DNA from: Exiguobacterium qingdaonense | GTDB lineage: Bacteria > Bacillota > Bacilli > Exiguobacteriales > Exiguobacteriaceae | Reading direction: 5' to 3' | DNA: 43,002 nucleotides | Assembly: GCF_018617855.1 (NCBI RefSeq) | Contig: NZ_JACSKY010000015.1 | Coordinates: 1-43,002 of the forward strand | In this document: positions 31,731 to 40,975 of the stretch, one piece after another | Layout of the letters: each line of letters opens with the position of its first letter | Numbering within the stretch: the stretch's first letter is position 1 | Notes under the pieces: generated by a model | The model's input: only the letters and a program-made list of their open reading frames with translations | Told to the model about the DNA's origin: nothing | Databases searched by the model: none | Made by a program: the position numbers and the translations under genes

Positions 31731-34700
31731 ATGAAACGATGGTTATCCATACTCTTGACCATATTGCTCATCATGCAGCCGTTCGCCACCTCAAGAACGG
31801 CACAGGCGGCAGGGGACCCGGTCATCACGGACCCACAGCCACCGGCCGACCCGGTCATGACGATCACCGACAATATATTGGACAATTACAAAATTCGGAC
31901 GACGACGGTTGAAGACGTCGAGGTGAGTACGGTCACGACCGATTCGATCGTCGAGATCAACTATGACTGGTCGATCCCGAACGGGCACAGTTACACGGAC
32001 GGGTCGACGTTCACGTTCCAAATGCCGAGTGAGTTGAAGGTGTATGACGCGGTCACGAACGCACCGCTGAACTTCAACGGCAAGTCGATGGGGACGTACT
32101 CGCTCGCCCTCGACGGGACGGCGACGATGACATTCAACGACAACGTCTACAAATATTCAAACATCCAAGGGACGATCCAAGCCCTGACGCAAGTGAAAGA
32201 GACGACCGAGATCTCCGAAGAGCGGACGGTCACAATCACCCCGATCGAGAACAAACTCTCGCACAAGTTACAGGTCGGATTGAAGAATCCAGGGAAAGAC
32301 ATCGCCAAATCGGGTGTCGCCGACCGGCCGTACAACCCGAGCTCGATTGAATGGACGGTCGAGCTGAACAAAGGGCTGAAACAGATCGAGGATGCCCGCT
32401 GGACGGACGTGGTCCCTGCAGGTCTGGCGTATCGCGCCGACAGCATGGAAGTGACGCGACTCGTCATGGCGATGGACGGGAGCGTCCTCCGCGAAGAGGC
32501 GGTGACGGGTCTCACCGTCGATACGACGAGTGGTCTCGCCATCGACTTCGGGACGATTCAAAACGCCTATCGCCTCACGTTCATCACGGATATCCTTGAT
32601 GAAGAGGTGGCTTCGTTCAACAACGTCACGAATCTCGAAGGGACGTCGTTCAAGACGGCGACGGCCTCGGCGACGGTCGCTGTCGGACGAGGCACGGAGC
32701 TCGAGAAGCGGACGAAGCAGCCGAATGGCTATGACGATGTCACCCAGACGATCACTTGGGAGTCAGACATCAACTTCCGTCAACGGAATATGGGCTCGCT
32801 CACGGTGAAGGACTTATTCACTGACACCCATCAATTGATCAATCTCACGTTATATGAGGTGACGCTCGATGGGGACGGGAAGATCGCGAATCAGGTAGCC
32901 GTTCCCGTGACGACAAGCAAAATCACGGATACGGGACTTGAAGGGTTCACGTTCGACCTGCCGAAGAACGGGACGGCGTATCAGCTCGTGTATGAAACAC
33001 AAGCGAAAAACCGTATCGTCTCCTCGGGCAGTGTGACGAACACGATCGAAGTGAACGGCTGGAAGAAGTCGGCGACCCAGTCGATCGGGCAAGCCGTCTT
33101 ACGAAAGACGCACAAGGCACCAAACTATGCGGCAGAAACGATCGAGTGGACGCTCGAGTTGAACCGGGACAAGCGGGAGATGAACAACGCCGTCATCACC
33201 GACACGTTCCCGAACGAGGGCTTGACGTTCATCGAGGACTCGCTGTCAATCAGCGGATTGACGAAAGGGACGGACTATACGGTCACCCCTGACGCGAACG
33301 GCTTCACGATAAACTTCAACACGCAATTGACGGAACGACACCTCATCACGTATGAGACGTCGTTCGATTACCGCGAGCGTCTAGACGCGAACAATACGAG
33401 CTTCGTCAATGAGGCGACCGTCAATTGGGATAACGAGTCAGCGGAAGCGCGCACGGTGACGACGACAGACTCTGTCGAGCCGGCGTCGCACACGCGCAAC
33501 AATGGATTCAAAGGCGGCACGTATAACGCCGTCACGAAAGATATCACTTGGAAAGTCGGAATCAACTACCACGAGTATGCGACGACGAACTTGACGGTCA
33601 CCGACACGTGGGAAGGGACGCAAGTACCGGACAAGGATTCCCTCACCGTCGCCAAGATGACGCGCGAAAGTGGGGCGAACGCCTACTCGGTCGATGCGAC
33701 CCCAATCCCGGCGTCCGCATATAACGTCGTGTGGAGTGACACGGGCTTCGTGTTGACGTTCAACGACCCGACGAGCGACGCGTACGTCATCACGTATGAC
33801 ACGAACATCGACGACACGAAAATCGCGCCGTCCTATAAAAACACGGCCGTCGTCACAGACGGAGCGACCGAGCTCGGCAACTTGCCGGCGACGGTGACGG
33901 TCCGCCACGGTGGCGAATATAACGAGAAGCGAGGCGTCCAGCAAGGAAAGCTCATCGCCTGGACGATCGATATCAACTTCGGACAATCATCGTTACAAAA
34001 TGTCGTCATTCGTGACGTCCCATCGAACAACCAGGACGTCCTGCTCGATTCGCTAAGCGTCTATGAGACGACGGTCGCCCCGAACGGCAAGGTGACGAAG
34101 GCAGGGGAACTGACGAAAGGGACGGACTATACGGTCAGAGCGATTGAGGAGATGGGCGAGTTCGAACTATCGTTCAACTACCCGATCGACCGCCCGTATA
34201 TTTTAGAATATGACTCGTACATCTTGGCCGCGGTCGGCACAGACATCACGAACGAGGTGTATGTGACGGCGGACGAGGTCTCCGAGAACACGACGACGAA
34301 ACAGTCGAAAGTCCGTGTCGCGCGTACGTCCGGAATGGGGACGGCGAGCGGGGAGCTCGGTGAACTGACGATCACGAAGACGGACGAGTTGAGTGAGAAG
34401 ACATTGAGCGGGGCCTCGTTCGACTTGATCGACACCGGTAGCGGACGTACCGTCCGTCGCGGCACGACAGGTGCGGACGGCACGCTCACGTTCGGTCGTC
34501 TCCTGTACGGGGACTACCGTCTAGTCGAGACGAAGGCGCCGGACGGCTATTTGATCGCGACGGCATCCCGCAACATCACGATCGACGACGTGAGCGAGAC
34601 GACGACCGTCAAAAACGACACGATCCGTCAAGACGTCGAACTGACGAAGACGTCGACTTCGGGCAAGGTACTCGAAGGAGCGGAATTCAGCTTATATGAT

Positions 34701-37049
34701 GCCGCCGATACGCTCATCAGTAAAGGGCTCGTGACGGACAAGGACGGCAAGATCACCGTGACGGGCCTCGAGCCGGGTATGTATTACTTCATCGAGACGA
34801 AGGCACCGACGGGTCACTTGTTCGATGCGACGAAACATGACTTCTCGATCAAGAAGGATCAGCTGACGGCGACACCGGTCAGTGTGAAGAACCAACCGTT
34901 CAAGTCGATCGAAGTGACGAAAGTCGACTGGAAGACGGGCTTGGCGCTCCCAGGTGCCGTCTTTGACCTGAAGGACATGGACGGGAACACGCTCCGTAAC
35001 GACCTCGCGGCGGATGCGTTCGGTGTGCTTTTGATCGAGGACCTCGACCTCGGCACATACCAGCTCGTCGAGACGAAGGCGCCGGACGGATACGTGTTAC
35101 CAGAGAAGGCGTATACGTTCACGGTGACGCTCGAGAGTGATGCCGTTCAGAAGGACGACATCGAAAACGAGACGATGAAACGCGTGAAGTTGACGAAAGT
35201 CGATCAAGACACGAACGCCACGCTTCAAGGCGCCGTCTTCACGTTATATAACGACAAGAACGAAATCGTCCGTGACGACGTGACGACGGGAGCGGACGGG
35301 ACGGTCCTCGTCGACCGCCTAGACATCGGCACGTACACGTTCGTCGAGAAGACCGCACCGACCGGCTATATCTTAGACAAGACGCCTCATGCGTTCACGG
35401 TCGAGTACGGGCAAGACGTCGATGAACAGATCACGATCACGAACGAACAGCAAAAATCGGTCCGTCTCATCAAGACGGACGTGATCAACGGGTCACGCCT
35501 CGCCAATGCGACGTTCTCGCTCTATCGACAGGACGGTGTCCTCGTCGAGGCGGGCTTGAAGACGGATGCGAACGGGGAGATTTTGGTCGACCGGTTGAAC
35601 CCGGGCGAGTACTACTTCCAAGAGACGGTCGCACCGCCTGGGTACATGCTCGACATGACGGCCCGTCCGTTCACGCTCGTACGCGGAACGAACGACGTCA
35701 CGGAAGTGAGTGCGACGAACGACTCATACAAATCGGTCCGAATGACGAAAGTCGACTCGGAGACGGGTGACCGTCTGGCGGGCGCGACGTTCAAGCTCGT
35801 CAATTCGTTCGGGACGACGATCCGCGACGGACTCGTGACGGATGCGACGGGTGAGATCTTTGTCGGCGGGCTCACACCGGGCAGCTATGCGTTCATCGAG
35901 ACGAAAGCGCCGGACGGGTACTTGCTCGATTCAAAAGAACACACGTTCAGCGTGGCATCTCGTCAAGCGGCACCGACGACACTCACTGTCACGAACGAAC
36001 AGAAAAAGTCGGTCCGTCTCACGAAGACGGACGTCACGACGGACGATGTGCTTCCGGGTGCGACGTTTGACTTGATCGACGCCTCGGACAACATCGTCCG
36101 CGCCGGGCTCGTCACAGATGCGTCTGGAGAGATCTTCGTCCGTGACCTCGAACCGGGCGACTACGCCTTCGTCGAGACGGAGGCTCCGGAAGGCTACATC
36201 TTAGACACGACAAAACACGAGTTCACGCTCACGCGCGGGACGAATGAAGTTCTCGAAGTCGACGTGACGAACGACCCGTACAAATCGGTCCGGCTCGTCA
36301 AGACGGACGGTGAGACCGGTGATGTGTTGGCCGGTGCGACGTTCAGTCTGTTAAACGGTGAAGGGAAAGTCGTGAAAGAGGACCTCGTCACGAACGAAGA
36401 CGGAGAGATTGTCGTCGAAGGGCTCGTCCCGGATGACTATCAGTTCGTCGAGACGAAGGCGCCGAAGGGGTACTTCTTAGATGAGTCACCGTATCCGTTC
36501 ACGTTCGAGCAGGGCGATGTCGAGAAGACGGTCACGGTAAAGAACGACCGGGTCAAGACGCTCCTCATCCAGAAAGTCGACAGTGAGACGGGTGAACCGC
36601 TCGAAGGCGCCACGTTCACGTTGACCGATGCAACCGGTAAGGTGATCACTTTCATGACGGATGCGTCGGGAGAGGTGCGCGTGACCGACTTGATGCTCGG
36701 CACGTATACGCTCACGGAAACCGGGGCGCCGTTCGGCTATGAGCTGGACGAGACGCCACGTACGATTCGATTCGAACGCGGCGGAGCGGACGAACAACAG
36801 ATCACCGTGGAAAACACAGCAGAATATTTCGAATTTGAAGAGACAGAAATCCCTGGCGGTGCCGGAGGAGGCGGTTACGATGACGCCGACTCTGAATCGA
36901 CACTCGGTGTAGGCGGCAGCAAGAAGCCGACCTTGACGGAACGACTCCCATTCTTGGGTGGCGCATCGTCGAACGGTTGGTTGATCGGCTTGGTGCTTCT
37001 CGCCATCGGGATCGGATTCCTGTGGACGACAAGACGGAAGACGGCATAA
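31731..37049 (+). CDS. Giant surface adhesin with collagen-binding-like domains, nine SpaA/Cna-B repeats and an LPFLG sorting signal (1772 aa)
   Basis: ATG at 31731 after AGGAGG. Signal peptide about 1-31. Residues about 45-870 hold several adhesin modules of the Collagen_bind/SdrC-like class (repeating SSIEWTVELNKG, ETIEWTLELNRD, KDITWKVGINYH, KLIAWTIDINFG). Residues about 877-1686 are nine SpaA-type Cna-B repeats. Most have a Lys early (LTKVD), a Glu in (F/V)xETKAPxGY and Asn at the end (VTN), the set that forms isopeptide bonds. The C-terminus has LPFLG (1739-1743), a hydrophobic helix and TTRRKTA, a sortase signal with Leu in place of Thr. It should form a long stalk on the wall for adhesion or biofilm. 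Confidence 0.9.
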   Translation: MKRWLSILLTILLIMQPFATSRTAQAAGDPVITDPQPPADPVMTITDNILDNYKIRTTTVEDVEVSTVTTDSIVEINYDWSIPNGHSYTDGSTFTFQMPSELKVYDAVTNAPLNFNGKSMGTYSLALDGTATMTFNDNVYKYSNIQGTIQALTQVKETTEISEERTVTITPIENKLSHKLQVGLKNPGKDIAKSGVADRPYNPSSIEWTVELNKGLKQIEDARWTDVVPAGLAYRADSMEVTRLVMAMDGSVLREEAVTGLTVDTTSGLAIDFGTIQNAYRLTFITDILDEEVASFNNVTNLEGTSFKTATASATVAVGRGTELEKRTKQPNGYDDVTQTITWESDINFRQRNMGSLTVKDLFTDTHQLINLTLYEVTLDGDGKIANQVAVPVTTSKITDTGLEGFTFDLPKNGTAYQLVYETQAKNRIVSSGSVTNTIEVNGWKKSATQSIGQAVLRKTHKAPNYAAETIEWTLELNRDKREMNNAVITDTFPNEGLTFIEDSLSISGLTKGTDYTVTPDANGFTINFNTQLTERHLITYETSFDYRERLDANNTSFVNEATVNWDNESAEARTVTTTDSVEPASHTRNNGFKGGTYNAVTKDITWKVGINYHEYATTNLTVTDTWEGTQVPDKDSLTVAKMTRESGANAYSVDATPIPASAYNVVWSDTGFVLTFNDPTSDAYVITYDTNIDDTKIAPSYKNTAVVTDGATELGNLPATVTVRHGGEYNEKRGVQQGKLIAWTIDINFGQSSLQNVVIRDVPSNNQDVLLDSLSVYETTVAPNGKVTKAGELTKGTDYTVRAIEEMGEFELSFNYPIDRPYILEYDSYILAAVGTDITNEVYVTADEVSENTTTKQSKVRVARTSGMGTASGELGELTITKTDELSEKTLSGASFDLIDTGSGRTVRRGTTGADGTLTFGRLLYGDYRLVETKAPDGYLIATASRNITIDDVSETTTVKNDTIRQDVELTKTSTSGKVLEGAEFSLYDAADTLISKGLVTDKDGKITVTGLEPGMYYFIETKAPTGHLFDATKHDFSIKKDQLTATPVSVKNQPFKSIEVTKVDWKTGLALPGAVFDLKDMDGNTLRNDLAADAFGVLLIEDLDLGTYQLVETKAPDGYVLPEKAYTFTVTLESDAVQKDDIENETMKRVKLTKVDQDTNATLQGAVFTLYNDKNEIVRDDVTTGADGTVLVDRLDIGTYTFVEKTAPTGYILDKTPHAFTVEYGQDVDEQITITNEQQKSVRLIKTDVINGSRLANATFSLYRQDGVLVEAGLKTDANGEILVDRLNPGEYYFQETVAPPGYMLDMTARPFTLVRGTNDVTEVSATNDSYKSVRMTKVDSETGDRLAGATFKLVNSFGTTIRDGLVTDATGEIFVGGLTPGSYAFIETKAPDGYLLDSKEHTFSVASRQAAPTTLTVTNEQKKSVRLTKTDVTTDDVLPGATFDLIDASDNIVRAGLVTDASGEIFVRDLEPGDYAFVETEAPEGYILDTTKHEFTLTRGTNEVLEVDVTNDPYKSVRLVKTDGETGDVLAGATFSLLNGEGKVVKEDLVTNEDGEIVVEGLVPDDYQFVETKAPKGYFLDESPYPFTFEQGDVEKTVTVKNDRVKTLLIQKVDSETGEPLEGATFTLTDATGKVITFMTDASGEVRVTDLMLGTYTLTETGAPFGYELDETPRTIRFERGGADEQQITVENTAEYFEFEETEIPGGAGGGGYDDADSESTLGVGGSKKPTLTERLPFLGGASSNGWLIGLVLLAIGIGFLWTTRRKTA
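34359..36789 (+). repeat. Nine tandem SpaA/Cna-B coding repeats, about 270 bp each
   Basis: DNA repeats underlie the isopeptide domains of the adhesin. Boundaries recur as AAATCGGTCCG(T/A/G) and GAGACGAAGGCGCCGGA-type segments. Repeats 5-8 are the most alike. Such arrays can gain or lose units by recombination, changing stalk length. Confidence 0.8.
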
Positions 37050-37056
37050 ACATGAA

Positions 37057-37100
37057 AACAGGTCCTTTACGCGAACATGGCGTAAAGGACCTGTTTGTTT
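37057..37100. terminator. Strong bidirectional terminator
   Basis: A perfect 16-bp stem, AACAGGTCCTTTACGC (37057-37072) with its complement (37080-37095), loop of 7 nt, lies between the convergent adhesin and lyase genes. Confidence 0.9.
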
Positions 37101-39183
37101 ACATCGGCACACGGATCTGTCTCGTCTCGTTGTTCGAGAGCGTGTACGTCACGATATAGTTTGAGCCGGATGCGTTCACACTCGCCGACCGTATCGTCGT
37201 CTTCGACTGGTCGAGTCGGATGAGCGTGAGATAACGTACGTCCTTCCCGGTGTTATACGAGATGACTTGCGGACGCGGCTTCCACTCGTAATCCTCGACG
37301 GCGACGAAGCTCGTGCTGTTGCGCATCGACGAATTTTTAAGGTTCAGCTGCATGAGCTGGATCGTCCGACCGTTCGAGTCACCATAGACGACGTTTTGGG
37401 TCGCCATCGAACTCTGTAGCAGTTTCAGACCTTCCGCAAGGTGGAATCGCTGCACGAACTTCTCCTGTGTCGGAGAACTGATCCGGTCGTAGACGACGAG
37501 CGTCTGTGCCTTGTCATAGACGAGCGTCCGGCGATGCGTCGCCCCTTTGCCGATGAGCTTACTTTCGCCCATCGCGAGGAGGGACGGGCCGAGGTTTTTG
37601 ACGGTGACGATCTTGCTCTTCTCGCGCATCCACGTGCTCAAGTCGAGATTCGCCCCGTCCCGATGGACCGTATTGTGGGCATCGACCCCGAAGACGCGCT
37701 GACGCTCCGGGCGGTTCGTGTAGCCGTAACGCCCCGTCTCGATGATGAAGTCACGGCCGAGTCCGTACAAGTCGATGCTCAAATCGTCGGCGTGCTTATG
37801 GGCGTTACTATGGTAGCCCGCCGTCATCATCACTTGCGTCGCCTGGTCGAAGGCGCGCGGTGGGGCGGACCAATATTCACGCATGAAGCTATATTGCGTG
37901 CTGATCTTCTTCGCTTTGAGCGGTGGGCGTGACCCTTTCTTCCCTCCGGAGACCGCGTAGGCGAGCTGTGGGAAGTCCTCGATATGCGGGATGATCGACG
38001 TCGTGCGCCGAGCCCCGGACGTGTCCCCGAAGATCGGGAGCGTTCCGTTCGGTTTCACCATATACGTCAGCTGTTTCGGCATGTACTCGACGCGTTTCAT
38101 GCTCGACGGGAGCGTGAAGCGGTTGTCGTCCGCCCAGATGACGAAGCGGTCGAGCACGTGGTACATGTACGCCTGGTAGCCCGGTGAATGCTCGAGATGG
38201 ACGGCGTCCGACGTGATGCTGTGGCGGATCTGTTTGTCGAGCCGGCTATCAGCGATCGTTTTCCATCTCGCGCTTTGGTCGAACTGTGGGAACGTCTGCG
38301 CGATCGCCGTGAGCGCCATGTCCTGGAACACACCGTGGTTGTGTTCATACTTATAAAAACTCGATGTCGCGAGCAACGTGCCGTGCTCATGGAGCGTCCG
38401 CAACATGAGACCCGTGAATGCCGTGTCTTTGTAGAGGGACGACGACTTATACACGTCCCAGAAGTTCAACAAATGGAACGTGCGGATTGATGTGCCGTGG
38501 TCGTTATACGGCCAGCGATACTGTTTGTAGTTGGCGACGGGGTGGGCTTTCGTCCAACTTTTCACGACGCGCATCCCGTATTTCAGATACGCGGTGTCGC
38601 CTGTCGCATTGTAGGCTTGTGTCAATTGGTTCAATACCGTCAAATAGTGGATCTGGAACGGGTACGAGTTGCTTGAAGAGCTCGGGATACTCCGGTGCCA
38701 ATCGAACGTATCGATGTTTTTGACCGACAGACGATGCGGCGTGGACGGGACGTACCAATCCCCGCGAAGGGCCCGGTTCGCGTAATCAATCGCCCTCGCT
38801 TCGGTGAGACGTTCGTATTCATACGGGGCGTGCGGTGCCATCTGTCGCATGTATTCATGCGCCAGTCGTGCTGTCCCGCTCGACGTTAAGTTTGAACGGG
38901 TGATGGCGTCAGCGAGTAAGAGCTTCGCCTGACTCTTCTTTATGTACACCTTCTTCCCACCGCTCAGGGCGACATAGTACCAGCCGGACGTACTGATCGC
39001 CGCATAGCGCTTCGTCGTCGAGTAGGTCGCCACTTTCGTCAGATTCCCGTTCTTCATCTCGTAGACGATGGCGTTCGGGACGGAGCGGATGTGGAACGGG
39101 TTCGTCGCAGCCTGAACGGAGTCGGTCGGGGTGACAGACCCCCACGCGCCAATCAAGACGAGGACGAGTAAGATTCGTTTCAT
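37099..39183 (-). CDS. Secreted heparinase II/III-family polysaccharide lyase (694 aa)
   Basis: ATG at 39183 after GAGGTG. A signal peptide (cut near VQAAT) is followed by an SH3-like segment (about 28-90), an alpha/alpha toroid (about 100-400; NDHGTSIRTFHLLNFWD, EHNHGVFQDMAL, HLEHSPGYQAYMYH) and the heparinase II/III beta domain (GYHSNAHKHADDLSIDLYG, FIIETGRYGY, DAHNTVHRDG). The Asn/His and Tyr residues of the toroid and the His/Asp cluster are those used by the family for uronic-acid cleavage. It may degrade or remodel an acidic exopolysaccharide. Its place opposite the adhesin suggests biofilm matrix turnover; the substrate is unknown. Confidence 0.85.
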   Translation of the reverse strand: MKRILLVLVLIGAWGSVTPTDSVQAATNPFHIRSVPNAIVYEMKNGNLTKVATYSTTKRYAAISTSGWYYVALSGGKKVYIKKSQAKLLLADAITRSNLTSSGTARLAHEYMRQMAPHAPYEYERLTEARAIDYANRALRGDWYVPSTPHRLSVKNIDTFDWHRSIPSSSSNSYPFQIHYLTVLNQLTQAYNATGDTAYLKYGMRVVKSWTKAHPVANYKQYRWPYNDHGTSIRTFHLLNFWDVYKSSSLYKDTAFTGLMLRTLHEHGTLLATSSFYKYEHNHGVFQDMALTAIAQTFPQFDQSARWKTIADSRLDKQIRHSITSDAVHLEHSPGYQAYMYHVLDRFVIWADDNRFTLPSSMKRVEYMPKQLTYMVKPNGTLPIFGDTSGARRTTSIIPHIEDFPQLAYAVSGGKKGSRPPLKAKKISTQYSFMREYWSAPPRAFDQATQVMMTAGYHSNAHKHADDLSIDLYGLGRDFIIETGRYGYTNRPERQRVFGVDAHNTVHRDGANLDLSTWMREKSKIVTVKNLGPSLLAMGESKLIGKGATHRRTLVYDKAQTLVVYDRISSPTQEKFVQRFHLAEGLKLLQSSMATQNVVYGDSNGRTIQLMQLNLKNSSMRNSTSFVAVEDYEWKPRPQVISYNTGKDVRYLTLIRLDQSKTTIRSASVNASGSNYIVTYTLSNNETRQIRVPM

Positions 39184-39391
39184 AGATACACCTCAAAAAT
39201 TGGATTTACTTCTTTTTCAAAGTATACCATGAGGTGAGGTTATTTCCTTAATTTTCTATATTTTAATTTCAAATAGGGAATGTATTTGACCTGTCAAAAT
39301 AAAAGACTACCGAGACGACGATTAGATTGAAGTGATAAAGTGACTCGGTGAGGACAGTCTAAAGCGTACAGATTGTGAAGGGGGAAATACA

Positions 39392-39559
39392 TTGAAACAT
39401 GTCAGCTTGTTCCTACTACTTTTCTTTATTACTGCGATGTTTATTTACGTTGTATCTTTGACAGCCCCGCAACTTCTCGTGCCAATTGTGTATCTTGCAA
39501 TTGCTGCATTGATTGGAATCATCGGATATCTATTGAAGGTATATGTGATGAAAAGATGA
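39392..39559 (+). CDS. Small membrane protein (55 aa)
   Basis: TTG start at 39392 with AGGGGGA 7 nt upstream. Two hydrophobic helices (about residues 5-22 and 29-48) are joined by TAPQLL, ending KVYVMKR. A good terminator follows 5 nt after the stop. No family is recognised. The 200 bp upstream hold the lyase promoter region and no other gene. Confidence 0.6.
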   Translation: MKHVSLFLLLFFITAMFIYVVSLTAPQLLVPIVYLAIAALIGIIGYLLKVYVMKR

Positions 39560-39563
39560 TCAA

Positions 39564-39593
39564 AAATCCGGTCGCTCGTGGACCGGATTTTTT
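39564..39593. terminator. Bidirectional terminator
   Basis: AAATCCGGTC (39564-39573) pairs with GACCGGATTT (39581-39590), then Ts; AAAA on the other side serves the recombinase gene that ends at 39606. Confidence 0.88.
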
Positions 39594-39605
39594 ATGTTTC
39601 TGTAT

Positions 39606-40469
39606 TCACTCCAACGTCAACCGCTCCACCGCATCACGCAGATGGTCCTCGCGCACGCGGATGTATCGCCGGGTCGTCTTCGGTTCGCTATGACCGAGCA
39701 GTTCGGACAACGTCGTCTCCTTGACACCCTTGTCATAGAGATGCGACGTGAAGGCGTGTCGGAGCGTGTGCGACGTGACGGATGTGCCGAGCACCTCCTC
39801 GGCGGCGCGTTTCAAATGGCGGTTGATTGTCGTCTTGCAGATGAGCTCGCCGCGGGCACTCGGGAAGACGTATGGCGAATCGATACAACGTCGCTCTTCC
39901 TCGAGGTACGTCGTCATCATTGCGTGAGCCGCATCATTCAATGGGACCTTGCGCGGTTTCCCCGTCTTCGATTCATGGATATACAGGAGACGTGCGTTCA
40001 AATCGATGGCGTCGAGTGTCAACTGTCTCACTTCATTGATGCGCATCCCCGTATGCAACTGGAGCGTCAAGAAAGTTCGATACAACGGGACGTCGATTGC
40101 AGCGATGACGCGGTGCAAGTCGCTTGGTGTGGGGACGTCCGAAGGTGGACGTTCGGTCACTTTCACGCGAAGGTGATGAAACGGATTGTGCGTGACGAGC
40201 TGCTCGGTGATCGCCCAGTCATATAAACCGCGGAGCGCGCTCAAGTAATTGTTGATCGTCACCGGTTGACATCCCTCGGAGCGGAGGGCGTCGATATACG
40301 GCATGACGTCCTGTCTCGTCTTGAAGTCACCGAGAGTTCGGCTCTGCCCCATGATTCTCTCGAACCGGGCGAACTTATACATGGCCTGATAGACCGTATT
40401 GTCCGATTTTCCGGTCATGCGTAAGTAGTGAACGTGCTGGTCGACAGCGTCTTTCATGTGTAAGGTCAT
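39606..40469 (-). CDS. Tyrosine recombinase (XerC/D-like integrase, 287 aa)
   Basis: The start is the ATG at 40469, 7 nt after AGAGGAG; an ATG at 40475 is too close to it. The N-terminal SAM-like core-binding domain (about 5-95) precedes a complete catalytic domain: Arg143 (HTGMRINEV), Lys168 (ESKTGKP), His234 and Arg237 (HTLRHAF), His260 (LLGHS) and nucleophile Tyr269 (TRRYIRV). It lacks the long N-terminal arm-binding domain of many phage integrases, as do Xer-type and inversion recombinases. It sits 13 bp downstream of a sigma-like gene and is probably co-transcribed. Inverted repeats upstream are a possible substrate. Confidence 0.9.
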   Translation of the reverse strand: MTLHMKDAVDQHVHYLRMTGKSDNTVYQAMYKFARFERIMGQSRTLGDFKTRQDVMPYIDALRSEGCQPVTINNYLSALRGLYDWAITEQLVTHNPFHHLRVKVTERPPSDVPTPSDLHRVIAAIDVPLYRTFLTLQLHTGMRINEVRQLTLDAIDLNARLLYIHESKTGKPRKVPLNDAAHAMMTTYLEEERRCIDSPYVFPSARGELICKTTINRHLKRAAEEVLGTSVTSHTLRHAFTSHLYDKGVKETTLSELLGHSEPKTTRRYIRVREDHLRDAVERLTLE

Positions 40470-40482
40470 CTTCATTCTCCTC

Positions 40483-40926
40483 TTACTTGTCGTCCTCACG
40501 GAGCATCCGCTGTAGTTCGGCCTTGTAGGCGCGGAGGCGGCTCGGGGAGTACCCGAGCGATGCTTCGGTTCCGTGAAGCATATGGCACAGTAAGGTGAAA
40601 TGACGATTTGGTAAAGTGGAACGCTTGTCGTCTAGCCAAAGGGACAGCGGCACCTCACTCTTGTCGATTTGTTCGGGGAGTCGCTCACTCGTCACCTCGT
40701 GCTGGAGCGTCTTCGCCTGCTTGGCGCGCTCGTTTAAAATCGCTCCACGGATACGGATGAAACAGTACGTCTTTCCTAGCGTCTTGCCGTCCTGGATGGC
40801 CCGCCATAGGGCGATACGTGCCGTCTGGGCGGCATCGTCGACTTCGTTCGGATGAAGATGGAGTTGGCGGATGACGTAATAGATCATCGGTTCCCATTCT
40901 TTGATTTGTTCGTTTACGTCTGGCAT
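40483..40926 (-). CDS. Small sigma-70-like protein (147 aa)
   Basis: Residues about 8-72 resemble sigma region 2 (MIYYVIRQLHLHPNEVDDAA, then QTARIALWRAIQDG, CFIRIRGAILNERAK). That includes the DDAAQ-like core-binding patch and an R-rich -10 recognition helix. The C-terminal part (LLCHMLHGTEASLGYSPSRL and RAYKAELQRML) reads as a shortened region 4. ATG at 40926 with only a weak GGGAAAG ribosome binding site. It ends 13 bp before the recombinase start, so one transcript is likely. It may be an alternative sigma factor or a sigma-like recombinase regulator. Confidence 0.7.
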   Translation of the reverse strand: MPDVNEQIKEWEPMIYYVIRQLHLHPNEVDDAAQTARIALWRAIQDGKTLGKTYCFIRIRGAILNERAKQAKTLQHEVTSERLPEQIDKSEVPLSLWLDDKRSTLPNRHFTLLCHMLHGTEASLGYSPSRLRAYKAELQRMLREDDK

Positions 40927-40975
40927 GATGGGCTGCTTTCCCGCGCGCGTCTCAAGTTTCCTAGGTGGTTACAGC

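Noticed and set aside
34359-36789. Regular repeats considered as a CRISPR or satellite array
   Set aside because: They are coding repeats of SpaA/Cna-B domains with a continuous frame, not short repeats with unique spacers.
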